64,000 nucleotides of DNA from a candidate division TA06 bacterium B3_TA06 (GTDB taxonomy: Bacteria > Hydrothermota > Tepidihabitantia > B3-TA06). How positions within the stretch are numbered: position 1 is the stretch's first letter; the number at the start of each line of letters is the position of its first letter. Both the position numbers and the translations under genes were made by a program. Below are positions 7,032 through 14,643 of the stretch, in pieces. The notes under the pieces were generated by a model, which was not told the origin of the DNA, did not search any database, and worked only from the letters and a program-made list of their open reading frames with translations. The stretch covers positions 1 through 64,000 of the forward strand of contig NJBO01000011.1 in NCBI GenBank assembly GCA_005223075.1, written 5' to 3'.

Positions 7032-9833
7032 GTGAGGAGATTAGTATTTGGATTGTTACTGCTGCCGATGGTGCTCTCCGCCTTCACCCGCTGGCAGGTA
7101 GCCGAAAGCGAGAACTTCAGGCTGGTCTATCCTCGCGGTTACGAAGATCAGGCGCGGCACGCAGTTTCCTGGATGGAAACCGAACGCGACAACGTGAATC
7201 AACTTACCGGCTGGGACCCGGGCAAGGTTTGGGTGGTTATCGAGGACGTGGGTATGTGGGTTAACGGGTTTGCCAACCCGGTGGGATCGGAGATTCACCT
7301 GTTTACCACCCCGCCCTCAGGGCTTGACATCTCCACCCGTGACTGGATGCGCACCGTGGGGGTGCACGAGTACACACACATCTCCTCGATACAGCCGGTT
7401 TACGGACTCCCCAAGTTCCTCAAGTTTCTCCTTGGCCCCTGGGTTCTGCCCAACGCGCTCGTCCCCGGTTGGATGATAGAGGGTGTTACCGTCTACTACG
7501 AGTCCCAGGTAGAGCCCTATGAGGGCAGGCTCGAAGGCGGTTTTTTCGACGCCAATCTGCTTACGCGCACATCCCAGGGAATGTTCCCGAAGCGCTGGGA
7601 GATGGACGGTTCGCTCACCCAGTTCCCAATGGACAACTCCATCTATGCCTACGGAGGGCCGTTCTTCGAGTGGGTGGTGGATGAGAAGGGGCCAGAGACG
7701 ATCGCCGAGTTCTACCGGGTGAACGGGGCGAGCATACCTTTCTTCTTTATCGACCGCAGCGCGCGCAAGTCTTTTGGTGATGGATTCCCTTATCTTCTGC
7801 ACGACTGGAAGAAGGCTACCTATAAGCAGGCATCGTCCTGGCTTTCCGCCGACTCGGTAGCGCGACGTTTAACTGAGAAAGGCTGGTATGTTTCGGGTCT
7901 TGCCACCGACGGCGAACGTATCTACTACGCCCGTACCACCATCAAGAAGCGGGCTGCACTCAACACATCCTGGTACTTAGACGTCGTGGCACTCGATCCG
8001 GCTACAGGCGAAGAAGAGGTTATCCTTCGCCCGAACACCTCGGTTCAGATGCTTCGCGTTCACGACGGGGTTCTTTACTGTGCCACAACCACATTCAAGC
8101 GGGGGTTTAGTAATACTTCAAATAACGCTTTCGGCGAGCTTTTCGAGCTGCGCTCCTACGATCTTTCCACAGGCAGGAGCAAGAAGCTCTATGAAGGCAG
8201 AATTCGTGCGTTCGACCGCCTGCCCGACGGCTCGTTCCTTTTGTCCATGGACCGCACCCCGGGGTTCGGCTCAGCCCTGCTCAGAATACCTCCTCGAGGT
8301 GGTGAGCCGGAGAGGCTCTGGGAAGGCGATACGCTTGTAGGTGAGATTGTCATCAGTGGAGACGGCAGCGCCTTCTTCTCGGCGCGCGAGCAGGGTTCCA
8401 ACTGGAATCTGTGGAGATATTCAGCAGATAATAAATCCTGGGAACAGCTTACCCGCACCGACTACAGCGAGTTCAGCCTCTGGCTTGACCAAAAGGGCAA
8501 TCTTCTGTATGCCGCAAATCCAAAAGGGCCGAAAGGTCTGGTGGGTGTATACGTGCTGGATACCGAAACCATGACTCATCAGGTATTTGATGCTCCCAGC
8601 TATGCACTGAATCCGGTCCTGATTGGTGAGGAGCTTTTCTTTCTGGGGCTGAACCCGGAAGGTTATGACATCTACTCGGTGCCTGCTCGGCTGTCGCTTG
8701 CTGATATGCCCAGCCGTCCCCCTCTTTCCCGAGGTCTTACCTTCTGGGACAAGAGGCTCCCGACCTACTCCGGGGGCTTCAAGACCCGCTCGCGGTTTTG
8801 CCCCTACCTCTCCCTCTTTCGTCCCTGGGCAAGGATACCTTACGTATGGCCGAGCTTTAACGATGCCTGGAATCTTACAAATCTCGATATGGGCATCTTC
8901 CTTCTGGGTGCGGACGTTCTGGGAGAGAACTTCTACCAGGCGGATGTAAGTTACGACGTCATAAATAACACCAACTCCGTGGATGCGAACTGGAGCAACC
9001 AACGGTTCGCTCCGCTCAGCCTGAATCTAGACTACTCGCATAATCCGATGTGGGATACAGCCGGTCAGTTTCTCGGTTATGGTTACCGAATCTATCCCTC
9101 CTTCAACTATCCTATCTACTACCGCCCCGGGCGCGGCCTCAACGTCATCCGCTGGGGCGAGGGGTTCCTGGTTACGGGAGATAGCCTTCAGAATCGTTTT
9201 CTGGTTAGCAATATCAGCCTGTCATTCTCCTGGCCGTTCTGGGGACTCGGTCTTGCCGCATCCCACCAATGGGAATCACCCATCTTCTCCCCAGATGAAC
9301 GCTCCTGGCTCCTCACACGTTCTGCGGCGGTCTTCGATCTTGCCGGGGGACTTCTTCTGGCTGATGTCTCCACCTTTGCAGACCTTTCCGCGCAGCTTCC
9401 TGCGGGTTACAATCATTCTGCTCCCATCCGCGGCTATGCGGAGATCGAAACCACCGATCCCGTCTTTGCTACCACTACCCTTGAATACCGCCACCGGCTG
9501 CTTGTGATGCGGTTCGGGATATGGAACCCGAATATCTTCTTTGAAGACCTCTACGTGAACCTCTTCACGGATGCGGCTTTTGACTCCCGGAATCTTCTTG
9601 GTGCTTCCGTTGGTCTTGAACTCTCACCTGAGATACACCTCTTCTGGGGTTTTCTTAGACTTGCACCGATCTTTGGGGTAAGCGTTAATTTGAATGGTGA
9701 GATTAACGTCCACGGTGGTGTTTCAACCTCACTTCCGTTTGAGATCATGCGTTCAAGAAAGGACGCAGTTGAGTTTGCAGCCGACCCCTGGCCCGACTCC
9801 TGGAAGGATGTGGAGCTGGTTGAGACGCGCTAA
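7032..9833 (+). CDS. Surface gluzincin-like protease with beta-propeller and C-terminal barrel
   Basis: 933 residues from GTG 7032; this start gives a clean signal peptide (MRRLVFGLLLLPMVLSAFT). Residues about 20-270 look like an M1/M48-style metalloprotease: HEYTH at 112-116 supplies two zinc ligands and the general-base Glu, and Glu150 in GWMIEG is a suitable third ligand at normal gluzincin spacing. Residues about 300-560 carry TolB/PD40-like repeats (DGSFLLSMDR, SGDGSAFFSARE.GSNWNLW, DIYSV). The last 350 residues are strand-rich (SLSFSWPFWGLGLAASHQW, TTLEYRHRLLVMRFG) and resemble an outer-membrane barrel. The protein may therefore be a cell-surface peptidase anchored by its own barrel. 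Substrate unknown; catalysis is inferred from motif only. Confidence 0.7.
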   Translation: MRRLVFGLLLLPMVLSAFTRWQVAESENFRLVYPRGYEDQARHAVSWMETERDNVNQLTGWDPGKVWVVIEDVGMWVNGFANPVGSEIHLFTTPPSGLDISTRDWMRTVGVHEYTHISSIQPVYGLPKFLKFLLGPWVLPNALVPGWMIEGVTVYYESQVEPYEGRLEGGFFDANLLTRTSQGMFPKRWEMDGSLTQFPMDNSIYAYGGPFFEWVVDEKGPETIAEFYRVNGASIPFFFIDRSARKSFGDGFPYLLHDWKKATYKQASSWLSADSVARRLTEKGWYVSGLATDGERIYYARTTIKKRAALNTSWYLDVVALDPATGEEEVILRPNTSVQMLRVHDGVLYCATTTFKRGFSNTSNNAFGELFELRSYDLSTGRSKKLYEGRIRAFDRLPDGSFLLSMDRTPGFGSALLRIPPRGGEPERLWEGDTLVGEIVISGDGSAFFSAREQGSNWNLWRYSADNKSWEQLTRTDYSEFSLWLDQKGNLLYAANPKGPKGLVGVYVLDTETMTHQVFDAPSYALNPVLIGEELFFLGLNPEGYDIYSVPARLSLADMPSRPPLSRGLTFWDKRLPTYSGGFKTRSRFCPYLSLFRPWARIPYVWPSFNDAWNLTNLDMGIFLLGADVLGENFYQADVSYDVINNTNSVDANWSNQRFAPLSLNLDYSHNPMWDTAGQFLGYGYRIYPSFNYPIYYRPGRGLNVIRWGEGFLVTGDSLQNRFLVSNISLSFSWPFWGLGLAASHQWESPIFSPDERSWLLTRSAAVFDLAGGLLLADVSTFADLSAQLPAGYNHSAPIRGYAEIETTDPVFATTTLEYRHRLLVMRFGIWNPNIFFEDLYVNLFTDAAFDSRNLLGASVGLELSPEIHLFWGFLRLAPIFGVSVNLNGEINVHGGVSTSLPFEIMRSRKDAVEFAADPWPDSWKDVELVETR

Positions 9834-9930
9834 CATTCCTCTTAAACTGTCCATGGTCAATACATCGTTACCAGGTAATAGGGGGTTGAGATCATCGAGT
9901 AGGACGACAGGGAAGAAGCAGAAGTTATCA

Positions 9931-10419
9931 TCAAGGCGATTGTAACCAAGAGATTGGAGTTTGGTTTATGCCCCTCAAGGGTACAAGAGGAGACAGTCCA
10001 CCCATACCTTTACCGAAGTGAGGCCTTTTGATATTATAGACATACTGCCACGTTTGAGCTGATCTTAACATGTCATCGGCATTGTTCCAACTGAGTATGC
10101 AAGGTAGATAGAACTCCTCGTCCTTAACCCTCCTTTTGTCCTTCGGACAAAAGATCGGGGTCCCCAAGCGGTTGCAAAGCAACCGCTTGGGGTGATAGGG
10201 CGTCTTGCGAGGCGAGATGTGGGGACGACGAGAACGATCCATGAGTCCTTTCTTCCCCTCTGCTTCGTAACGCCTGATCCACTTGCGTACCACCTGACGT
10301 GAAGTCCCCATCTGGTGAGCTGTTGCCGAGATGCTTGCATAACGCTCGTATACCTCTATAATCATACGTCTTGCTTCTAGGAGGTTCATACTGAGTAGTC
10401 TCTTATAAGCAAGTTGCAT
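9931..10419 (-). pseudogene. IS481-family transposase with catalytic core deleted
   Basis: An open frame of 162 codons. The N-terminus (MNLLEARRMIIEVYER, then SATAHQMGTSRQVVRKWIRRYEAEG and RSRRPHISPRKTP) is the helix-turn-helix region of IS481 transposases. The C-terminus (DEEFYLPCI, then YVYNIKRPHFGKGMGGLSP) is the end of the integrase core, keeping the last acidic residue of the DDE triad. About 130-150 residues between them are missing, and the joint is formed precisely by hairpin repeat family A (10156-10194), read through in frame. It cannot be an active transposase. Confidence 0.75.
10156..10194 (+). repeat. Hairpin repeat family A, copy 3 (inside transposase remnant)
   Basis: CGGGGTCCCC start and GGGGTG end, with a perfect 14-bp stem CCCCAAGCGGTTGC / GCAACCGCTTGGGG and an AAA loop. 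It sits at the deletion joint of the transposase frame. Confidence 0.85.
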
Positions 10420-10426
10420 AGGCGGT

Positions 10427-10471
10427 GGATCTCCTTTCTTAGTTCTCTTTTTGTAAGTCTAAAGGAGATCC
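10427..10471. repeat. 11-bp inverted repeat in transposase leader
   Basis: GGATCTCCTTT (10427-10437) and AAAGGAGATCC (10461-10471) form a perfect inverted repeat between the transposase start and the element end. A decayed version (GGATCT...AAAGGAGATCC) is at the second copy near 16591-16640. Confidence 0.7.
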
Positions 10472-10544
10472 CCGCTTTCTCAAATACCTTCAACACCCCT
10501 CTACCTACCTGGTAACTATCTCTTGGCGCACGAACTCCCCCCTC

Positions 10545-10572
10545 TTGACAGACCCGCTTTCTGGCCTATACT
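10545..10572 (+). promoter_or_regulatory. Promoter of tRNA-Gly, -35 from IS end
   Basis: TTGACA (10545-10550) is the last six bases of the IS element. A 16-bp spacer and TATACT (10567-10572) lie in the flank. Transcription should start near 10579, seven bases before the tRNA. Confidence 0.75.
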
Positions 10573-10585
10573 TTTCTTGAAAGAT

Positions 10586-10658
10586 GCGGATGTAGCTCAG
10601 TTGGTAGAGCACAGGCTTCCCAAGCCTGTGGTCGCGGGTTCAAGCCCCGTCGTCCGCT
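10586..10658 (+). tRNA. tRNA-Gly (anticodon CCC)
   Basis: 73 bases folding into a full cloverleaf: acceptor GCGGATG/CGTCCGC (one T.G pair), D arm GCTC..GAGC, anticodon stem CAGGC/GCCTG with loop TTCCCAA (anticodon CCC), T arm GCGGG TTCAAGC CCCGT. Discriminator T at 10658; the CCA is not encoded. Gly discriminators are commonly U, which fits. The gene at 10684 starts 26 bases downstream. Confidence 0.95.
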
Positions 10659-10683
10659 TGAAGTGTCTAATACTGGAGGCTGA

Positions 10684-11451
10684 ATGGCTCAGTTTGTGTT
10701 AGCATTCCTATTGATCGGCGGTGTTGAGTTGGAGGTGGATTGGAGCGAACTCTCGGTTCACTTCTATGGACCGGTTAATCTCGCCAGCGACACGCTCTAT
10801 AAGGGGGAGCTCGAGGCAAGCCTCGATTCAATGCTTGCAACTATACCCCTATACGGGGAGTTGAGTCTAGGGGATGCGGTGGCTCGCTCACGAGATGCTC
10901 AGAATTATTTCCAAACCGCGCTCTCATATCCACAAGTCGTTTCTACTCGCTACTCCACCGCAGGAGAGGTCCAGAACGAGTATGTAATAAGCCTGGTTGG
11001 TCCCTTCCTTGAAGAACTCATCCCGCGTCCCATGCAACCTCCTACTTTGCATGAGCAAGAACCGGATGCCTCAACCGGCCCAGAACAGAACAACCTGAGC
11101 TCCATACCCAGCACCGGCTTCATTATCGACGCGCGAGGCACAGGTTTCCGACCGGGTATCTTTCCGCGACTCCTTGATCCACAGGGTAACGTAATCCTTG
11201 ATGCGGGCAACGTGGATAGAGATGTTTTGTTGGAACGTGGCTATGTGCATTATGCATACTCACCGCGGGCCGCGCTCCAAACCCGGGAGCTTGGACTCAA
11301 CCCCTTGAGGTTGGTAGCCGAACGTACCGTTGGACGTGATCGCTGTGACATCGTCCTTTCCGCTGCGGACGCAGAACGTATCCTGGATTCGCCGCTTAAC
11401 CTGCGTTTGCTTTGCGAGTGCATGGTGACCATCATCATCGACCGGCAATAG
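10684..11451 (+). CDS. Exported protein with LPP20-like C-terminal domain
   Basis: 255 residues; start ATG behind TGGAGGCTGA. A short hydrophobic N-terminus (MAQFVLAFLLIGGVE) may be an export signal. The last 110 residues read STGFIIDARGTGFRPG, then PRLLDPQGNVILD, VDRDVLLERGYVHYA, NPLRLVAERTVG and DIVLSAADAERIL. I recall this order of motifs from secreted proteins annotated as LPP20-family or flagellar-assembly-like, where the domain ends in the same 'V(I/L)S..DA..(I/L)L' stretch. A Pro-rich linker (about 115-140) separates it from the N-terminal half, which I do not recognise. It may be cotranscribed with tRNA-Gly, since no separate clear promoter is seen. Function unknown. Confidence 0.55.
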   Translation: MAQFVLAFLLIGGVELEVDWSELSVHFYGPVNLASDTLYKGELEASLDSMLATIPLYGELSLGDAVARSRDAQNYFQTALSYPQVVSTRYSTAGEVQNEYVISLVGPFLEELIPRPMQPPTLHEQEPDASTGPEQNNLSSIPSTGFIIDARGTGFRPGIFPRLLDPQGNVILDAGNVDRDVLLERGYVHYAYSPRAALQTRELGLNPLRLVAERTVGRDRCDIVLSAADAERILDSPLNLRLLCECMVTIIIDRQ

Positions 11452-11574
11452 AACGCCGAGCGCTGGGGGAAAATAGTATGGGAAAGGCAGGATGGGGATT
11501 TAGCGAGATTTAGTCAAGAATTTTCTAGTTTTTCCTATTTGTAGACACGTAAAAAGAAGAACAAAGGAGGAGAA

Positions 11575-12213
11575 ATGAAAAAAGTTCTTCTAGTCCTAAT
11601 GGCTTTAGTAGTCATAGGAATGGCGAGTGAGATGTTCTTGGTGGAGAAGTACATAGAAGGTGATGTTGAGTGTTCTTTGTCCATACAGAAAATCCTGGAA
11701 GTTACTTTTACCTTAGATCAACCTTCCTATCTTCTGATTTCGTGCGTTCTTTCTTATAGTAACTATCCTGATGCTATGAAAAAAGAAGGTTGGTTTAATG
11801 TGAATGGGGAAAAGCAAAGGCATTCGGCTTCTGAGTTTAATCTTACCTATATGATGTCTATGGATAGTGGGCGGGTTGTTGTCCAAAGTTGGGTAAGAGG
11901 AGGCATTTTTTCAGCAGGTGTATGTACAGTTAGAAACCCTACACTTCAAGTAATGGTTTTCTGTCCATCGGATGAGGAGCCTTTTGTAACTGAAGCTCCA
12001 CCGGAGTCTTCGGATGGGTTGTCTAGCCACAGTATTCTATCTTCCGGTCCCCTTGTCCATGTTGAAGGCTGTAGTGAGATTTATGACATAGTAGGGAATA
12101 AGGTTGATTGTGAGATAAACGATGGCGATGTCTACCTTAACCAGTTGCCTGCAGGAACCTACTTCGCCAAAGGTAGTGAAGGAAGAACCACCAAGATAGT
12201 GAAGTTAAAGTAG
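11575..12213 (+). CDS. Small secreted protein with sorting tail
   Basis: 212 residues; ATG preceded by AAAGGAGGAGAA. Signal peptide MKKVLLVLMALVVIGMASE. The centre is a beta-rich region I do not recognise. The last 45 residues have the layout of a Por-secretion tail (EIYDIVGNKVD, then LPAGTYFAKGS, then TTKIVKLK). The gene is visibly more AT-rich than its neighbours. By context it is one of several cargo-like proteins for the same export route as the genes at 336, 1843 and 55656. Confidence 0.65.
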   Translation: MKKVLLVLMALVVIGMASEMFLVEKYIEGDVECSLSIQKILEVTFTLDQPSYLLISCVLSYSNYPDAMKKEGWFNVNGEKQRHSASEFNLTYMMSMDSGRVVVQSWVRGGIFSAGVCTVRNPTLQVMVFCPSDEEPFVTEAPPESSDGLSSHSILSSGPLVHVEGCSEIYDIVGNKVDCEINDGDVYLNQLPAGTYFAKGSEGRTTKIVKLK

Positions 12214-12351
12214 TAAGGTAAGGCTTTCTAGTCTTCAAGTCTTCAAGAATTTACCCCGCGTAATCAACGCAAAGTGGCTTAGATTGGGTGTAATAGCCCT
12301 GTCGGTTACTTTACTTAGGTATTGAGTTGTAGTTATTTGTAGGAGGATTGT

Positions 12352-12567
12352 ATGGGTGTTACGCCAGATAGACCCAAAAAGTTTGTTCACATAGTAAGAA
12401 TAGGTCAGGAGGTATGGAATCTGACGGGACAGGTAAGAAATGTCTACCGTGTATATCAGAGTTCAGGAAGGTGGGTGCAGGCTCAAGTTGACCCCGATCC
12501 TGGACTACCCTATAAGAATAAAGAGCTTGTAGCACTTAAAGAAGTTGTTACCGAGTTGCGTTCCTGA
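12352..12567 (+). CDS. Small protein of unknown function
   Basis: 71 residues; start behind TAGGAGGATTGT, a strong ribosome site with good spacing, which is the main reason for calling it. No signal peptide, no cysteines, mixed charge, and a predicted helical C-terminus (KELVALKEVVTELRS). I do not recognise it. It stands alone between an exported protein and the polysaccharide cluster. Confidence 0.5.
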   Translation: MGVTPDRPKKFVHIVRIGQEVWNLTGQVRNVYRVYQSSGRWVQAQVDPDPGLPYKNKELVALKEVVTELRS

Positions 12568-12740
12568 ACGGAACAGAGATAGATCTATCTAGTTCTCTCC
12601 CCTCGCTAAGAGCCTTCAGGGTTAAAGCTCATGGGTTCTCGTTTGTTTCGTCAGACTTTGTTTTAGGTCTCTCAGCCCCTCGTTCTTGTGGACGTTGACC
12701 AACGTTACCATCTTCGAACCAGAAAATATATTACTTCGGA

Positions 12741-12768
12741 TTGACCCCTTTAGGATTTTGACTATACT
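12741..12768 (+). promoter_or_regulatory. Leaderless promoter before deacetylase operon
   Basis: TTGACC (12741-12746), 16-bp spacer, TATACT (12763-12768), 6 bases to ATG 12775. The region 12568-12740 shows nothing else I can support. Confidence 0.7.
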
Positions 12769-12774
12769 GTGCCA

Positions 12775-12879
12775 ATGGGTAAGTTGAAGTTGATGGGAGG
12801 GATGATACTCGGTAGGACTTTGGGGGAATTCAGTTTCTCGAGAGAGAGGAGATGGGGCTGCAAAGGTAGAGTCTGGTGA
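12775..12879 (+). CDS. 34-residue leaderless upstream ORF
   Basis: ATG six bases after the -10 box, 34 codons (MGKLKLMGGMILGRTLGEF...), stop TGA overlapping the GTG start of the next gene (GTGA at 12876-12879). It is basic and Gly-rich with no known domain. Promoter spacing equal to that of the other leaderless genes suggests real translation. Possible roles: a leader peptide coupling translation of the deacetylase, or the scar of an older gene. Confidence 0.5.
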   Translation: MGKLKLMGGMILGRTLGEFSFSRERRWGCKGRVW

Positions 12880-13310
12880 AAAACGGTATCTCAATTGACC
12901 TGGAAGATTGGTTCTGTGTTTATAACCTAAGGGATGTGGTCAGACGGGAAGATTGGGACATCCAGGAGCTGCGTATAGATCAAAGTACCAGGCTTATATT
13001 GAAACTCCTCTCCATACATAACACCAAAGCCACGTTTTTCGTTCTGGGGTGGATCGCCGAGCAGGTTCCAGGTCTCGTAAGGGAGATCGAAGAGGAAGGC
13101 CACGAGATCGCCACCCATGGGTATTCTCACACCCCACTTACCCGTATGACCCCGCAATCCTTCCGCGAGGATCTGGAGAGGGCGCTCGAGGTTACAAAAA
13201 GGGCAGGGATCAAGTATGATTCTTCGGTGTTCCCTATAGCATTCCATCCTGATTACGGGAGGATCTCTCCCTTCAGGAAGATCTCTGGGACAGGGAAGCG
13301 GAAACCATGA
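12876..13310 (+). pseudogene. Truncated NodB polysaccharide deacetylase
   Basis: 144 codons from GTG 12876. The start KNGISIDLEDWFCVYNL is the usual opening of XrtA/PEP-CTERM-type deacetylases, with the metal-binding Asp in DLEDW. TKATFFVLGWIAEQVPGLV, EIATHGYSHTPLT (HxxxH zinc ligands) and KYDSSVFPIAFHPDYGR follow. These enzymes normally run to about 270-280 residues. Here the frame leaves the family after YGR and stops 16 codons later, where it meets a methyltransferase fragment. The C-terminal third of the fold is missing, so activity is doubtful. Translation would be coupled to the small ORF upstream. Confidence 0.75.
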
Positions 13311-13483
13311 TTGGCATCGGATCGTTTGATTACGTCAAAGAGCCGTTGCCTATCCTTAAGGGGATGCGGGAGTCTGGCACCAGCAAGGTGATCATAAGCT
13401 TTCCCAGAGCCTGGATATGGATGGTGCCTCTGCGCAGGGTCAGGCTTTACTGTGTTGCCATCTTCACCACCCCGAGCTTTTAG
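13307..13483 (+). pseudogene. Class I SAM methyltransferase fragment
   Basis: Starts ATG overlapping the deacetylase stop (ATGA) and runs 58 codons. MIGIGSFDYVKEPLPILKGM, then SKVIISFPRAWIW and PLRRVRLYCV, matches the second half of the Rossmann fold of small methyltransferases found in polysaccharide clusters ('..GxFDYvxdP...l.xM....VvxSFP....xRxxRy'). The SAM-binding first half is absent. The frame is also lost shortly after the VRLYC segment. I read this as the scar of a deletion joining two formerly separate genes. Confidence 0.65.
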
Positions 13484-13494
13484 GAGTTGAGACA

Positions 13495-14643
13495 ATGACT
13501 GTTCTGTTTCTATGCGCCGCTTTCCTTCTGCTTTACTCCTTCTTTGGGTACCCATTGATCTTGCTTTCAATAGCTGCTTGCTTGAGATGGAGGAAGAGGA
13601 CTTATCCCCACAAGGAACTACCCAGTGTTATGTTTGTATTTGCCTGCTGTTGGGAAGGTAAGAGGCTGGAGGAGAAGATCAAGAATTGTCTTGCCTTGGA
13701 TTATCCGAGTGAGAAGCTTGATATCGTGGCGGTTTCAGACGCAGCCACCCCTGAGACTCTCGAAGTGCTCAAGCGAGCCGAACGCAAGGGTATCCTTCGA
13801 GTGCTCTATAATCCTCGCCGTTCCGGGAAGAGTGCCGCTTTGGCCAGGGCTCTTGCGCAGTGCCAGGCAGATGTCTTCGTGGTAACGGACGCAGACGCAC
13901 TCCTTGAACCGCACCATCTCAATGAGCTTGTCGCTCCGTTTGCCGATCCCAAGGTGGGTGCTACTACCGGCACCATCCACTACGCGAACGTAGGTGAGTC
14001 TGGCATCAGTAGTGGTCAGGGGCTTTACTGGCGATTTGAGGTGCTGATGCGCAAGGTCGAGAACCTTATGGGCAGGGTTGTGGCGTTGACTGGTGCGATC
14101 TATGCCATCAGGCCCGATCTTTTCGATCTCTCCGACCCCAGATGCGACGCCGACTTCCTTGCCCCTCTTCAGGTGATCGGCCATGGCAAGAAGGTGCTGT
14201 TCCTCAGCCGTATCTCCGCCCTGGATTACTCTCCGACAAGCTCTGCACCCTTGCTTGCACGCAGGGTGAGGATGATCACCCTCGGGCTTTGGAGCGTTAT
14301 TCGCAACGCCGGCTACCTTAACCCGTTCCGCTTCCCATTTCTCTCCTGGCAGCTTTTTTCCCATAAGGTCCTGCGCTGGCTTATAGCCATTCCCTTCATC
14401 CTCGTTTTCGTGAGCAGCGCCTTTCTGATAACTCATCCATTAGGACTCGCTCTTTTCTGCGCCCAGTGCCTTTTCTATCTTGCTGGTATCATCGGTGGGG
14501 TGGCATCCAAACTGAAGCTTAGGATTCCCCTTGCAGGCTCGATCTGGTACTTTATCCTTTCCCTTTGCTCATCGTTAATCGGGATCTTCAACATCATCAG
14601 AGGTAAGGATTATTCGGTGTGGGAGCAAACGGCTCATCGCTAG
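13495..14643 (+). CDS. Membrane GT2 glycosyltransferase
   Basis: 382 residues from ATG 13495, which has AGGAG ten bases upstream; a longer frame begins at 13417 but has no ribosome site and covers the methyltransferase scar. TM helix at 2-25, then the GT-A domain: PSVMFVFACCWEG, ALDYPSEKLDIVAVSDAATP, NPRRSGKSAALARAL, and the DxD-type VVTDADALLEP, followed by an acceptor-site region with DADFLAPLQVIGHG. Two or three C-terminal TM helices (from about 300). This is the architecture of processive or lipid-linked GT2 enzymes building extracellular polysaccharide. Its stop codon shares the four bases CTAG with the convergent deacetylase gene. Confidence 0.8.
   Translation: MTVLFLCAAFLLLYSFFGYPLILLSIAACLRWRKRTYPHKELPSVMFVFACCWEGKRLEEKIKNCLALDYPSEKLDIVAVSDAATPETLEVLKRAERKGILRVLYNPRRSGKSAALARALAQCQADVFVVTDADALLEPHHLNELVAPFADPKVGATTGTIHYANVGESGISSGQGLYWRFEVLMRKVENLMGRVVALTGAIYAIRPDLFDLSDPRCDADFLAPLQVIGHGKKVLFLSRISALDYSPTSSAPLLARRVRMITLGLWSVIRNAGYLNPFRFPFLSWQLFSHKVLRWLIAIPFILVFVSSAFLITHPLGLALFCAQCLFYLAGIIGGVASKLKLRIPLAGSIWYFILSLCSSLIGIFNIIRGKDYSVWEQTAHR

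Larger units (their letters stand above)
9848..10550 (-). mobile_element. Decayed IS481-type insertion element
   Basis: Right end: the sequence ends ...CTTGACA at 10550. Left end: TGTCC at 9848. Inside both ends sits the inverted motif GTTACCAGGTA (9867-9877, and its complement near 10506-10516). The element carries a transposase reduced to its two ends (9931-10419). Sequence matching its right end recurs at 16570-16720. Exact borders are uncertain because the left end is shorter and degraded. Confidence 0.6.

Noticed and set aside
12622-12894. Open frame of 90 codons on the minus strand upstream of the deacetylase
   Set aside because: It covers the promoter and small ORF on the other strand, has no ribosome site and no recognisable protein pattern.
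13417-13494. 26-codon N-terminal extension of the GT2 gene
   Set aside because: No ribosome site and no membrane or family pattern; the ATG at 13495 has AGGAG and begins the first TM helix.
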